From the NCBI GenBank assembly GCA_048465415.1, contig DBFWLO010000020.1:1-64000 (forward strand): DNA of 64,000 nucleotides, in the 5' to 3' direction. Below the pieces are notes generated by a model, which worked only from the letters and a program-made list of their open reading frames with translations, had not been told where the DNA came from and ran no database searches. How positions within the stretch are numbered: the first letter of the stretch is position 1; each line of letters starts with the position of its first letter. Made by a program: the position numbers and the translations under genes. Positions 41,963 through 51,155 of this stretch are shown piece by piece. Origin of the DNA: Scatosoma sp048465415. Lineage in GTDB: Bacteria > Bacillota > Clostridia > Christensenellales > Borkfalkiaceae.

Positions 41963-43663
41963 TCAATTTATGGCTTGTTTGTATGCCTTTGCCTGCCTGA
42001 CCAATTCCTGCGCGTGTCTGAGCGCAAATTCTTCGCCTTCCTCGCCGCCGAGGAGACGCACGATCTCCCGCGCCTTTTCCGATTCGTCGAGCGCACGCAC
42101 GCGGGTATGCGTCTTGCCGTCCTCTTCTCCTTTTTCGATCAAAAACTCCCGGTCGCTCATCGCCGCGATCTGCGCCAAATGCGAAACGGCGATGATCTGC
42201 GTGCCCCGTGCAATGCGCGCGAACTTCTCGCCCACAACTTTTGCCGTTTTACCGCTGATGCCCGCGTCGATCTCGTCGAAAATATACGTGGAAATCTCGT
42301 TCAGATCGGAAAGCTGCGTCTTGACCGCGAGCATAAAACGGCTCATTTCGCCGCCGCTGATGATCTTGCCGAGCGGCTTTAAAGGCTCTCCGGCATTAGC
42401 GGAAAAGAGGAAACAGATCTCGTCCAGACCGTTCGTATTCGCTTTTCCGACGTCGGTCTCGGAATATTCTTTGAACTCGATCTCGAATTTCGCGCTTTTG
42501 ATGTTGAGCGTCTTCAATTCTTCCGTCACGCGGCGGCAGAACGCCTCGCCGTGCTGTTTTCTCAACGCGGTGAGTTCCCGGCAAACGCCGTATATCTTTT
42601 TGCGAGCCCGCTCCGACTTTTCCGTGAGCAGAGCATACTGCCCCTCGCAGTCGGACAGAAGATCGTATTCTTCCCGGCACTTGGCAAGGTAAGCGTCGAT
42701 CTCCCGTTTATCCGCGCCGTATTTGCGCTTTAAAGCCTTGATCGCGTCCAGTCTGTTTTCCGTCTCCTGCGCTTCGTCCTCGTCGAAATAGAGATCGTCG
42801 CCCATGTCGGAGAGCGTTTCGGAAATATCGTCGGCGTCGAGCGCCAGGCTTTCCAGCCGTTCGCAGACGGCGGCGTACCCTTCGTCCAAACGGGAAACGG
42901 CGGACATCGAACGCTTGGCCTCGCGCAGGGAGTCCAGCGCGCCACGTTCGCCCGAAAGAGCCGCCGAAGCCTCCCGCACCGCGGAAATAATCTTTTCCAG
43001 GTTATTGATTTTATTGCGTTTGGCGACGAGTTCTTCTTCCTCGCCGTCTTTCAGATCCACCGCTTCGATCTCTTCAATCTGGAATTTAAGAATATCCAGC
43101 CGGCGGCCGCGTTCCTTTTCGTCGCCGCCCAAAAGAGCGATCTGTTCTTTGATTTGCCGCATTTCCGCTAAAAGGGAACCGAGCCGCTCCTTTTTCGGCA
43201 GCAGCTCCGTTCCCACAACGCCGTCCAGCGTCTTCAACTGATTGGATTCTTTTAAAAGGAAAAAATGTTCGCTTTGTCCGTGTACGTCGACGAGACTGTC
43301 CGTGACTTTTCTCAGCATCGCCGCCGTGACCGTATTGCCGTTCACTTTGATGCTGTTTTTGCCCGCTTCCGTAAAGCGGCGGGAAACGATCACCTCGCCG
43401 TCCGTATCGATATCCATCTCCCGAAGTTCCCGCACGGCTTTGCTGTCCTCGGGGACGAGAAACTCCGCCTTCACCATACATTCCGTCTCGCCGTAGCGGA
43501 TCATCGTACGGTCGGCTTTGGCGCCCAACACGAAATTGACGGAATCGAGAATAACCGATTTTCCCGCGCCCGTCTCGCCCGAAAGCACATTCAGTCCCTT
43601 GCTGAACTCTATTTCCGCGTTTTCGATCAGCGCTACGTTTTTAATGGTAAGTTTGGATAACAT
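41963..43663 (-). CDS. recN: DNA repair protein RecN
   Basis: RecN is an SMC-like ATPase that gathers at double-strand breaks. The 566-residue protein has the Walker A GETGAGKS at 29-36, two long helical coiled-coil arms (about 155-210 and 300-380), the ABC signature GGEMSRFML near 440 and Walker B IFDEIDAGISG. It lies 32 bp after argR in the conserved argR-recN-spoIVB order. GGGGCGG is the only ribosome-site-like run upstream. No LexA box was found close to it. Confidence 0.96.
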   Translation of the reverse strand: MLSKLTIKNVALIENAEIEFSKGLNVLSGETGAGKSVILDSVNFVLGAKADRTMIRYGETECMVKAEFLVPEDSKAVRELREMDIDTDGEVIVSRRFTEAGKNSIKVNGNTVTAAMLRKVTDSLVDVHGQSEHFFLLKESNQLKTLDGVVGTELLPKKERLGSLLAEMRQIKEQIALLGGDEKERGRRLDILKFQIEEIEAVDLKDGEEEELVAKRNKINNLEKIISAVREASAALSGERGALDSLREAKRSMSAVSRLDEGYAAVCERLESLALDADDISETLSDMGDDLYFDEDEAQETENRLDAIKALKRKYGADKREIDAYLAKCREEYDLLSDCEGQYALLTEKSERARKKIYGVCRELTALRKQHGEAFCRRVTEELKTLNIKSAKFEIEFKEYSETDVGKANTNGLDEICFLFSANAGEPLKPLGKIISGGEMSRFMLAVKTQLSDLNEISTYIFDEIDAGISGKTAKVVGEKFARIARGTQIIAVSHLAQIAAMSDREFLIEKGEEDGKTHTRVRALDESEKAREIVRLLGGEEGEEFALRHAQELVRQAKAYKQAIN

Positions 43664-43695
43664 AATATGTATGCCGCCCCGACGGGAACTTTGTC

Positions 43696-44148
43696 TTATT
43701 TCATAAAATCGTTGATTTTATCGATGACGGAAACCGCCGCTTCGTTATTTTCACAGACGATGAGCAGCGTATCGTCGCCCGCGACCGAGCCCACGATTTC
43801 GGGATAGTTGAGTTTATCGACCACAGTGCCCGCGTTGGGTCCGTTTCCCGTCAACGTCTTAATTACTACCATATTCTGTGCGCATTTTACGGCTACCACA
43901 CAATCGCGGAAAAGATTTTTCATTTTCGGGGAAATTTCCCCTTCGCTGTCGTTGATATAAGCGTAACGGTACTTCTTTTCAATACCCGACACCTTAAAGA
44001 GATGCAGATCTTTGATATCCCGGGAAATCGTCGCCTGCGTCACGACGTAATTGAGTTTATTGAGTTCCGAACACAACTCCTCCTGCGTTTCGATCTCCTT
44101 TTGAGATATGATCTCCAAAATTTTAGCGTGCCTTGCTGTCCTTAACAT
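43696..44148 (-). CDS. argR: Arginine repressor
   Basis: ArgR represses arginine synthesis genes when bound to arginine. The 150-residue protein has the N-terminal winged helix (about 1-70, with QATISRDIKDLHL) and the C-terminal oligomerisation and arginine-binding domain ending in VAGDDTLLIVC. AAGGAG overlaps the nadK stop codon, so translation is coupled. The place between nadK and recN is the standard Firmicutes order. Confidence 0.96.
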   Translation of the reverse strand: MLRTARHAKILEIISQKEIETQEELCSELNKLNYVVTQATISRDIKDLHLFKVSGIEKKYRYAYINDSEGEISPKMKNLFRDCVVAVKCAQNMVVIKTLTGNGPNAGTVVDKLNYPEIVGSVAGDDTLLIVCENNEAAVSVIDKINDFMK

Positions 44149-44160
44149 TGTCGTTCTCCT

Positions 44161-44961
44161 TCATTGGTTTAATTTGGTTCTTATTTTTTTAAAAAAACAG
44201 GAATTTCCCCGCCGCGGAAAATCCGCCGTAAACGGCGCTTTCCGCACGGTCACTTCCGTTCCTTCCGAAATTGACGCCACCTGCTTCCCGTCGATGAGAA
44301 GCATCACCTTCCCTTTCGTGACGTATACCGAAAACTCGTCCGTATCGGGAAAAATCACGGGACGCGCGTTCAAAGAAAACGCGCAGATGGGCGTGAGCAT
44401 AAACACGGCGGCTTCCGGCGTGAGCAGCGAACCGCCGGCCGACAGCGAATAGGCCGTGGAACCCGTCGGCGTACACAAAAGCACGCCGTCTCCTACCACC
44501 GTGTCGCTCTCCTCCTTGTTGATCGTTACCGCCATTTTGACGATCTGGGTGCTGCCGACGCTGTAATCCCGTTGCAGCACGACTTCGTTGAGTCCGTAAT
44601 ACTTTTTATCGCCTACGCCCAGTTCCAGCATACTTCGTTTGAGGATCGGGCAGGTTCCCGCTTCCAGAGCCGCGAGCAGATCCTTAACCTGTTCTGTCTC
44701 CTCTTTTTCATATTCCGTCAAAAATCCCAGCGTTCCGTAATTGATGCCGATAATTTTGATGTTTTTACGCGCCGCCGGCGTGGCCGCCCGCAAAATCGCG
44801 CCGTCGCCGCCGAGTACGACCAGCACGTCCACCCCGCCGATCTCTTCGATTTCCCCGAAAAAAGCCGTTTCGTAACCTTCGGCCTTTAAAAAACGGATAA
44901 AACGGTGGATCATTTCTCCGTCCTTTAACCTGATGCCGTTCCCCATTACCCCGACTTTCAT
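44161..44961 (-). CDS. nadK: NAD kinase
   Basis: NadK phosphorylates NAD to NADP. The 266-residue protein has the GGDGAILRA motif, NYGTLGFLTEY, the NEVVLQRD segment and TPTGSTAYSLSAGG, all typical. AAAGGAG precedes the ATG. It follows tlyA by 42 bp and its TGA lies in the argR ribosome site. Confidence 0.96.
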   Translation of the reverse strand: MKVGVMGNGIRLKDGEMIHRFIRFLKAEGYETAFFGEIEEIGGVDVLVVLGGDGAILRAATPAARKNIKIIGINYGTLGFLTEYEKEETEQVKDLLAALEAGTCPILKRSMLELGVGDKKYYGLNEVVLQRDYSVGSTQIVKMAVTINKEESDTVVGDGVLLCTPTGSTAYSLSAGGSLLTPEAAVFMLTPICAFSLNARPVIFPDTDEFSVYVTKGKVMLLIDGKQVASISEGTEVTVRKAPFTADFPRRGNSCFFKKIRTKLNQ

Positions 44962-45003
44962 CGATGCTCCTTTCGCTTTTGCCTGTTATACAAAAATAAA
45001 CGT

Positions 45004-45795
45004 TTACTTTAATATGCCTTGTGAATATTGTTTCACGAACACCGCAACTTTCCCGAGAATTTCCCTGTCCGATCTCCCGCCGGACGCCGTATTTTTTAAA
45101 TACAATACGTATTCCAGATTCTTGCCTTTTCTGACGGGCGCGGGAATTATCCCCTGCGGCGAAAGTTCTTCGCTTTTACAATAGCCGAGTATCTTTTCGA
45201 CGATCTTCACATGCGCCGAAGGATGCACGATCCCGCTTTTTCCGATATTTTTCTTCTCGCATTCAAACTGCGGTTTGACGAGAACGAAGGCGCTGCCCTC
45301 TTCTTGCAAAACGGACTTGACGGCCGGCAGGATCAGCTTTAAGGAAATGAAGCTGACGTCGGCTGTCACACAATCTATTTTATCCGAAAAATCGGCGTTT
45401 GTCAAATATCTGGCGTTAATATTTTCCAAAGAAACGATTTTCTCGTTTCCCGTCAGCGAGGAATGAAGCAGACTTTCCCCCACGTCCACCGCGTAGATCT
45501 TTCCGGCGCCGTTTTGGAGCAGGCAGTCGGTGAACCCGCCGGTGCTGGCTCCTATATCGACGCATATTTTATCTTTACAGTCGTATGAAAATTCTTTTAG
45601 CGCCCGTGCAAGTTTGTATCCCCCGTTGGAAACATAATATTCGTCGGGAGTTATAAAAACAATTTCGTCCGTCTCCCCGATCTCGTCCTTCGGCTTTACC
45701 GCGCGGCCGTTCACCGTCACCAGCCCTTTCCCGATCGCTTCCGCAGCTTTCGTCCGGGAGCCGAATTTTTTTGCCAAGTATTTATCCGCTCTCAT
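45004..45795 (-). CDS. tlyA: TlyA family rRNA (cytidine-2'-O)-methyltransferase
   Basis: The 263-residue protein combines an N-terminal S4 RNA-binding domain (about 1-60, MRADKYLAKKFGSRTKAAE) with an FtsJ-like methyltransferase domain whose SAM site is VDIGASTGGFTDCLL. TlyA proteins methylate rRNA, although older annotation calls them haemolysin A. Its ATG overlaps the dxs stop (ATGA). The dxs-tlyA-nadK-argR-recN order is conserved in Firmicutes. Confidence 0.94.
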   Translation of the reverse strand: MRADKYLAKKFGSRTKAAEAIGKGLVTVNGRAVKPKDEIGETDEIVFITPDEYYVSNGGYKLARALKEFSYDCKDKICVDIGASTGGFTDCLLQNGAGKIYAVDVGESLLHSSLTGNEKIVSLENINARYLTNADFSDKIDCVTADVSFISLKLILPAVKSVLQEEGSAFVLVKPQFECEKKNIGKSGIVHPSAHVKIVEKILGYCKSEELSPQGIIPAPVRKGKNLEYVLYLKNTASGGRSDREILGKVAVFVKQYSQGILK

Positions 45796-47537
45796 TCGAG
45801 GATTTCCGCGATATACTTTTCGATCTCTTCGCAGCCTACGCCGTACTCGCGCTGCAAATCGATCACGTTCCCCTGCGGAATGAACTCGTCCCGATAGGCG
45901 AAGTTCCTTACGATGAACCGCTTTCCCGTTTCCCGTTCGGCCGCGAGCAGCTCCGCGCCGATCATCTGTCCCAGCCCGCCGATCAACATATTATCCTCGA
46001 CGGTCACGACGTGGCCGCCCGTCAGGCCGGAGAGAAGTTCCCGATCGAGAGGTTTTGCAAATCTCGCGTTCACGACGTCGAAATCGATTCCTTTTTCACG
46101 GAAGCGTTTCCAGATCTTCATGGCAATAATGAGACAGCGTTCCCCCGACGCGATCACCGTTACGGCAGGCACTCCCTGTTCCGAACGATGCATGTATTCC
46201 CATTTTCCGAGTTCCAGAGGCTTTTCGGAAGCCGGGAACACGATCTTTCCCGAGCGCGGATAGCGGATCGCGAGCGGGTGGGAAAAATCGGCGCTGAATT
46301 TGAGAAACTCTTTAAACTCCTCCGTATCTTTCGGCGCCGCGATCGTGAGTCCGGGAATTAAAGACAAATAAGAAAGATCGAACACGCCCTGGTGCGTTTC
46401 CCCGTCCGCCCCGGAAATGCCCGACCGGTCGATACAGAAAGTGACGGGCAGATCCTGCGCACAGACATCGTGAATGATCTCGTCGAAGGCGCGCTGTAAA
46501 AAGGTGGAATAAATGGCGTAGTAGGGTTTGAGTCCCGCGGAAGCCATCGCCGCGCAGAGCACGGACGCGTTTTCCTCGCAGATCCCCACGTCGAACGCGC
46601 GTTCGGGATAGAGCGCGAAAAATTTATCTAAACCCAGACTCCCCGTCATCGCCGCCGTAACGGCGGTAATGCGGCCGTCTTCTCTCGCTAAGTCGCAGAG
46701 GGTATTGCCGAGTACTTCGGAATATTCTTTTTCCTTCCGGGCCCCCACGGGCGCGATTCCGTGCGTATTCGTGGGATGTTCTTCGCAAAATTCGTAACCC
46801 TTTCCTTTTTTGGTGACGATATGCAGCAGCACCGACTGATTTTGCAAAAGCGCTTTCGCTTCCGTCAGGGCGTCGATCATCTCCTCCGCGTCGTTGCCGT
46901 TTTTGATGCCGATATAGGTAAGACCGAACTTTTCGAGCAAACGGATATTTTCCGCCTCTCCGTTGATTTTCAGCTGCGCGAGGATATCGTGCATGCCGCC
47001 GACCGTGGGAGAAATGGACATACCGTTATCGTTGAGAACGATCAGGATATTCGTATTTAAAATGCTGAGGCTGTTCAACGCCTCGTAAATGAGTCCGTTA
47101 TTGAAAGAGCCGTCGCCGATAAAGGCAATGACGTTATAGTCCTCTCTCTTCAAATCCCGGGCTTTCGCAATCCCCAGCGCCGCAGAGACGGATGTGCCCG
47201 CGTGCCCCGTGTCGTAACAGTCGTATTCGCTCTCCTTGCGCTTGGGAAAGCCGGAGAGCCCCCCCGCTTTGCGAAGCGTGGGGAATCTGTCCATTCTGCC
47301 GCTCAACAGCTTATAGGCGTAGCATTGGTGTCCCACGTCGAAAATAATTTTATCCTTGGGAAAATCGAACACGTAAAAGAGCGCGACCGTCGGTTCCACG
47401 GCGCCGAGGTTGGAGGCGAGATGCCCGCCGCACTTCGTCACCGTCTCGTAGATCACGCTTCTCAGCTCGTCGCAAAGGACATTGAGTTCGCTTCTCGTAT
47501 AATTCTTTATTTCTTCCGGCCTCAACTTTTCCAACAT
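45792..47537 (-). CDS. dxs: 1-deoxy-D-xylulose-5-phosphate synthase
   Basis: Dxs condenses pyruvate and glyceraldehyde-3-phosphate, the first step of the MEP isoprenoid pathway, using thiamine diphosphate. The 581-residue protein is somewhat shorter than the usual 620. Visible motifs are GHQCYAYK, the ThDP-binding GDGSFNNGLIYEALN, the middle domain ICEENASVLCAAM and DRSGISGADGETHQG, and the C-terminal EFIPQG. GGAGG lies 13 bases before the ATG. ispA precedes it by about 50 bp and IspH of the same pathway is encoded at 57094. Confidence 0.97.
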   Translation of the reverse strand: MLEKLRPEEIKNYTRSELNVLCDELRSVIYETVTKCGGHLASNLGAVEPTVALFYVFDFPKDKIIFDVGHQCYAYKLLSGRMDRFPTLRKAGGLSGFPKRKESEYDCYDTGHAGTSVSAALGIAKARDLKREDYNVIAFIGDGSFNNGLIYEALNSLSILNTNILIVLNDNGMSISPTVGGMHDILAQLKINGEAENIRLLEKFGLTYIGIKNGNDAEEMIDALTEAKALLQNQSVLLHIVTKKGKGYEFCEEHPTNTHGIAPVGARKEKEYSEVLGNTLCDLAREDGRITAVTAAMTGSLGLDKFFALYPERAFDVGICEENASVLCAAMASAGLKPYYAIYSTFLQRAFDEIIHDVCAQDLPVTFCIDRSGISGADGETHQGVFDLSYLSLIPGLTIAAPKDTEEFKEFLKFSADFSHPLAIRYPRSGKIVFPASEKPLELGKWEYMHRSEQGVPAVTVIASGERCLIIAMKIWKRFREKGIDFDVVNARFAKPLDRELLSGLTGGHVVTVEDNMLIGGLGQMIGAELLAAERETGKRFIVRNFAYRDEFIPQGNVIDLQREYGVGCEEIEKYIAEILE

Positions 47538-47588
47538 ATTCTCTCACTTTCCTCCGTTCGGTTTCAAACGCCTGCCCGGTATTTCGCC

Positions 47589-48470
47589 TTATTTTCGGCG
47601 GGTACGGACGTAAGTAATCAGATCGTACAAAAAGGTTGTGTCTCCGTCGATCGCGTCCAGCACGTCGTAACAGCGCTTCGCGTACATGTCGGCGTGAATC
47701 TTCGCCCCGTCGAGTCCGTAGAGCCGGATACAGGTGAGTTTGTTTTCCTCCCGGTCTTTGCCGATCGATTTGCCCAGCGTTTCAAAATCTCCCGTCACGT
47801 CGAGAATATCGTCGGTGATCTGAAAGAGGGAGCCGAGATATTTTCCAAACTGCTCGAATTCAAAATAGTATCTGTTTCCGCTTAAAATACTCGCGATCGC
47901 GACGGGCGCCAACAGCAGCTTGCCCGTTTTATGTTCGTAAATGTATTGCAGATCCTCTTCGGAAACTTCTTTGTCTTTCTCCGAGTAGTACAGATCCGCC
48001 GACTGACCGGCGATCATGCCGTAAATTCCCGCGCACTCGCAGAGAAATTTAGCGGCGAGTATGAATTTTTCGCCCTTTGCGCATTGTTCGAGGCAAAGGG
48101 AATACGCCGTATTGAGAAGTCCGTCTCCCGCTAAAACCGCGTTGGCTTCTCCGAATATTTTATGATTGGAGGGCTTGCCGCGCCGGAAATCGTCGTTGTC
48201 CATCGCCGGCAGGTCGTCGTGTATGAGCGAGTAAGTATGAATCATTTCCAATGCCAGCGCATAGGGCAGCGCGTCCCCGGAAGGCACATTCAACGTGTCC
48301 GCCGCCGCCAACAGCAGTACGGGACGGATACGTTTTCCGCCCAGCAGCAGACTGTATTTCATACTCTCGCCCAAAACTTCGGGGTTCGTAGTCAATTTTT
48401 TGCAGTATTCTTCCGTATAAGCGTTGAATTGGGATAAATATTTTTCATACCGACTGTCAAACGTATACAA
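47589..48470 (-). CDS. ispA: Polyprenyl synthetase (farnesyl/geranyl diphosphate synthase)
   Basis: The enzyme joins isopentenyl diphosphate to allylic diphosphates, giving farnesyl diphosphate for undecaprenyl and quinone chains. The 293-residue protein has the first Asp-rich motif DDLPAMDNDD at 85-94, RRGKPSNHK after it, and the second DDILDVTGD near 217. It starts with TTG (48470), with AAGGAG ten bases upstream; no ATG is available nearby. folD ends 7 bp before. xseA and xseB, common between folD and ispA, are missing here. Confidence 0.95.
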   Translation of the reverse strand: MYTFDSRYEKYLSQFNAYTEEYCKKLTTNPEVLGESMKYSLLLGGKRIRPVLLLAAADTLNVPSGDALPYALALEMIHTYSLIHDDLPAMDNDDFRRGKPSNHKIFGEANAVLAGDGLLNTAYSLCLEQCAKGEKFILAAKFLCECAGIYGMIAGQSADLYYSEKDKEVSEEDLQYIYEHKTGKLLLAPVAIASILSGNRYYFEFEQFGKYLGSLFQITDDILDVTGDFETLGKSIGKDREENKLTCIRLYGLDGAKIHADMYAKRCYDVLDAIDGDTTFLYDLITYVRTRRK

Positions 48471-48477
48471 TTTTTAT

Positions 48478-49308
48478 TCACTCCTTCAAAACAGATAAAC
48501 AGGTATTGTATAGAAGCATCGTAATCGTCATCGGCCCCACGCCGCCCGGCACGGGGGTGATATACGAAGTTTTATCCTTGACGTTTTCGTAGTCTACGTC
48601 GCCGCAGAGCTTGCCGTCCGCGCCGCGGTTCATGCCCACGTCGACGACGACCGCGCCTTCTTTTACCATATCCGCGGTGACGAAGTTCGCTTTGCCCACC
48701 GCCGAGATCAAAATATCCGCCTGCCGGCAAAGTTCTTTGATATTCGTCGTTTTGCTGTGACAGACGGTGACGGTGGCGTCCGCGTTCAACAGCAGCAGCG
48801 CCATCGGTTTTCCGACCGTTTCGCTGCGGCCGAGGATCACCGCGTGCCTGCCTGCGACGGAAATCCCCTCGCATTCCAGCATCTTCATGATCCCGGACGG
48901 CGTACAGGCGGCGAGCCGCTGCTCGCGCAGAACCAGCTTGCCGATATTTTCCGCGGAAAATCCGTCCACGTCTTTCTCGTAAGGGATTCTTTTGAGCGCC
49001 GCGGCAGCGTCGAGTCCCTTCGGCAGCGGAAGCTGCAACAAAATCCCGTTCACGTTTTCGTCCCCGCCCAGCTCGTCCAAAAGTTCCTCGACCTGTTGCT
49101 GCGAGGCCTCCGCCGGAAGTTCGTAGGTATAGGAACGTATACCCACTTCTTCGCAGGCTTTGACTTTATTCCGCACATAGATCCGGGAAGCGGGATCTTC
49201 CCCGACGATGACGACCGCAAGTCCCGCGCCGCGTCCCGCCTTTTGGAGCTTCTCTTTGAGTTCGGCGCGAAGTTTCGCCGCCAGAGCTTTTCCGTCGATG
49301 ATCCTCAT
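48478..49308 (-). CDS. folD: Methylenetetrahydrofolate dehydrogenase/cyclohydrolase
   Basis: FolD interconverts methylene-, methenyl- and formyl-tetrahydrofolate in one-carbon metabolism. The open frame continues far upstream, but the true start is the ATG at 49308 (MRIIDGKALAAKL), behind GGGAGAGAAGG; the upstream part is antisense-type translation of nusB. The resulting 276 residues are typical. Motifs: the catalytic Lys in YVRNKVKACEEVG, LLQLPLPKGLD, the NADP-binding GRSETVGKP and PGGVGPMTITML. It follows nusB by about 20 bp. Confidence 0.96.
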   Translation of the reverse strand: MRIIDGKALAAKLRAELKEKLQKAGRGAGLAVVIVGEDPASRIYVRNKVKACEEVGIRSYTYELPAEASQQQVEELLDELGGDENVNGILLQLPLPKGLDAAAALKRIPYEKDVDGFSAENIGKLVLREQRLAACTPSGIMKMLECEGISVAGRHAVILGRSETVGKPMALLLLNADATVTVCHSKTTNIKELCRQADILISAVGKANFVTADMVKEGAVVVDVGMNRGADGKLCGDVDYENVKDKTSYITPVPGGVGPMTITMLLYNTCLSVLKE

Positions 49309-49327
49309 ACCTTCTCTCCCGCACCGG

Positions 49328-49723
49328 TCATTTATTGATGACGCCCGCCAAAACCCCGTTGACGAAATCCGCGCTCGTCTCCGAGGAGTATTTTCTCGCA
49401 AGTCCCGCCGCTTCCGAAACGGATACGACGGGCGGGATCTCGTCAAAATAAGAGATCTCCGCCATAGCGATGAGCAAAATGCTCTTATCCGTCGGATTGA
49501 TACGGTTTTCAAGGTAGTGATGGCACGCGTCTTCGATCTTCGAGATGAGTTCCGCGCGGTGTTCCTCCACCGCCGCGACCAGATCGGCCGCGAAAAGCAG
49601 ATCGTCGTCCTTGTTGAGTCCGAATTGTTTATAAACTTTTTTCTTAAACGTATCCGAACATTCGCTGTTGAATTGCTGGGCAAAAATAATATTAAGCGCC
49701 GCTTCTCTTGCTTGGTTTCTCAT
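49328..49723 (-). CDS. nusB: Transcription antitermination factor NusB
   Basis: NusB with S10 (NusE) binds boxA RNA and supports rRNA antitermination. The 131-residue all-helical protein starts with MRNQAREAALNIIFAQQF and ends with VSEAAGLARKYSSETSADFVNGVL, both hallmarks. It lies between asp23 and folD as in many Clostridia. A hairpin with a T run stands between it and asp23. Confidence 0.96.
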   Translation of the reverse strand: MRNQAREAALNIIFAQQFNSECSDTFKKKVYKQFGLNKDDDLLFAADLVAAVEEHRAELISKIEDACHHYLENRINPTDKSILLIAMAEISYFDEIPPVVSVSEAAGLARKYSSETSADFVNGVLAGVINK

Positions 49724-49750
49724 TTGATGAATTATTCTCCGTAAATGCCG

Positions 49751-49782
49751 AAAATCCCCGCCGGCTTTCGGAAGGGATTTTT
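49751..49782 (-). terminator. Hairpin with T run between asp23 and nusB
   Basis: AAAATCCC pairs with GGGATTTT, extended inward by CCG/CGG with a mismatch; T runs stand on both sides. It could end or attenuate transcription from asp23 into nusB. Confidence 0.6.
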
Positions 49783-49788
49783 CTTGGA

Positions 49789-50178
49789 TTAAGCCTCGGT
49801 CGAATCGGAATCTTCCGCTTCGCTCTCTTCTTCCGGCCCGGTCCCGGCGGCCGGCGGGGCGGGAAATACGACGTCCTGGATATGCACGTCTACTTTCGCC
49901 ACCTTGTATTTTGTCATCGTCTCCACGTTCTGTTTGATCGACTGCTGGATTCGATAGGCAAGTTCGGGAACGTTGTAACCGAATTTCACGATCACGGAAA
50001 TGTCCGCATAAATGCCGTCCTTTTCGAGGAAGAGACTGATGCCGCGCTTTTTGCCCGAAACGAGCGTCGTGCCTTCCACTTCTTCTACCGCCAGTGCCAC
50101 GATACCGTTTACGATACCGGCGTTGTATATGACTTTTCCGTTTTGTTTGCCGTTCGGATTAAATCTGAAATTGGACAT
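49789..50178 (-). CDS. Asp23/Gls24 family envelope stress protein
   Basis: The 129-residue protein matches the Asp23 family: GKVIYNAGIVNGIVALAVEEVEG, DISVIVKFGYNVPELAYRIQQSIK and DVHIQDVVFP. The C-terminal 20 residues are acidic. In Bacillus the equivalent YqhY gene lies just before nusB; YqhY is linked to control of fatty acid synthesis. AAGGAG precedes the ATG, and an extended -10 (TGCTATAAT, 50220-50212) lies upstream without a good -35. Confidence 0.93.
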   Translation of the reverse strand: MSNFRFNPNGKQNGKVIYNAGIVNGIVALAVEEVEGTTLVSGKKRGISLFLEKDGIYADISVIVKFGYNVPELAYRIQQSIKQNVETMTKYKVAKVDVHIQDVVFPAPPAAGTGPEEESEAEDSDSTEA

Positions 50179-50211
50179 TCAAAAAGATCTCCTTAATATG
50201 CTTCCGCTTAT

Positions 50212-50220
50212 ATTATAGCA
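50212..50220 (-). promoter_or_regulatory. Extended -10 element upstream of asp23
   Basis: TGCTATAAT on the minus strand, with no matching -35 at 17 bp. It would separate the asp23-nusB-folD genes from the sporulation operon upstream. Confidence 0.5.
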
Positions 50221-50269
50221 CATCTTTCCGAATAATTCTACTGTTTTAAAGCAATTCCTTCCTCTTTTT

Positions 50270-50758
50270 TCAACTTTCCGAATAGACGGGCATGATGATG
50301 ATATTGCCCGAGACGACGCCCGTCTCGTTTTTCAGCATATTATAGATAGAAAGCGCCGTATCGTAAGTGAGTTCGGAAGAATTGATAAACACGTTGATGT
50401 TTTCGGAATCGCTCGAAACGGAGACGACGGCGTCGGAGAACCCGAGGGATTTCACCATGTTTTCGAGGACAAGCTCTTTCTCCATCGCCGAAACGATGTC
50501 CATTTTCATCTGCGTCGCTTCTTCGTACTTCTCGTCGCCCGCCTGGTAAAGCGCGATGACGCTGTCGAGCTGGACGAGCTCTTCGCTTCTGGTCGTCGTG
50601 CGTTCCGTACGATAGGTGGTGAAATAGTTCGCCGTGGTAACTCCGCCCTCCGCCGAAGCGAGCGCGTTCGTGTTTGCGAGCACGAAGTTGAACACCGCCG
50701 TTACCGCAAGCAAAAGTACCAATGCCGACATTACAACAATTTTCTTTTTGTTTGACAT
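50270..50758 (-). CDS. spoIIIAH: Stage III sporulation protein AH
   Basis: SpoIIIAH is the mother-cell part of the feeding-tube channel and binds SpoIIQ across the intermembrane space. The 162-residue protein has one N-terminal membrane helix (about 7-28) and an extracytoplasmic domain with a helical stretch (SEELVQLDSVIALYQ) and the EscJ/KOW-like ring-building fold near the end (KSLGFSDAVVSVSSDSENINVFI). It is last of the spoIIIA operon, 16 bp after spoIIIAG. GGAG precedes the ATG. Confidence 0.93.
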   Translation of the reverse strand: MSNKKKIVVMSALVLLLAVTAVFNFVLANTNALASAEGGVTTANYFTTYRTERTTTRSEELVQLDSVIALYQAGDEKYEEATQMKMDIVSAMEKELVLENMVKSLGFSDAVVSVSSDSENINVFINSSELTYDTALSIYNMLKNETGVVSGNIIIMPVYSES

Positions 50759-50774
50759 ATTTTTATCTCCTTTT

Positions 50775-51155
50775 TTATTCTTTCATCAAATAGATTTTCA
50801 CGGACTTCGCGTCCGTGCCGAGCGCCGCCGCGACCGCTTCGCGGATATTCATATTCACCTGCAAATCGTTCGCCCCTTCGCATACCACCACGACGCTTTT
50901 GACGCCGTCCTCGTCCTCGCAGATCATCACGTTCACCGCGCCCACGCCGTCGATCTCCTGTAAGAGAGAACAGAGCCGCTGTTCGCTTTCGCTTCCCCCG
51001 ATTCCGGCCGCCGTGCTTTTGCTTCCGTCCGTATAAAATATTTTCCAGACTGCGAGCACTAAGAGAAGCGCCAGCGCAGAGAGCAGAAGAACGTCCCGTA
51101 TGCGGCCGCTTTTGCTCGCGCTTTTCCGAGTCTTTTGTACCGTTTCTTTATTCAC
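50775..51155 (-). CDS. spoIIIAG: Stage III sporulation protein AG
   Basis: SpoIIIAG forms a large ring in the mother cell-forespore channel. This copy is short (126 residues): a membrane helix at about 22-42, then the ring-building domain with LCSLLQEIDGVGAVNVMI and DLQVNMNIREAVAAAL. It begins with GTG, with GAGGTGG six bases upstream, and overlaps the end of spoIIIAF. The Bacillus protein is about 230 residues, so the beta-triangle insert may be reduced here. Confidence 0.92.
   Translation of the reverse strand: MNKETVQKTRKSASKSGRIRDVLLLSALALLLVLAVWKIFYTDGSKSTAAGIGGSESEQRLCSLLQEIDGVGAVNVMICEDEDGVKSVVVVCEGANDLQVNMNIREAVAAALGTDAKSVKIYLMKE

Noticed and set aside
49309..49683. N-terminal extension of folD by 125 codons
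   Set aside because: The extension lies over nusB in another frame on the same strand and is low in family similarity; folD has a good start and ribosome site at 49308.
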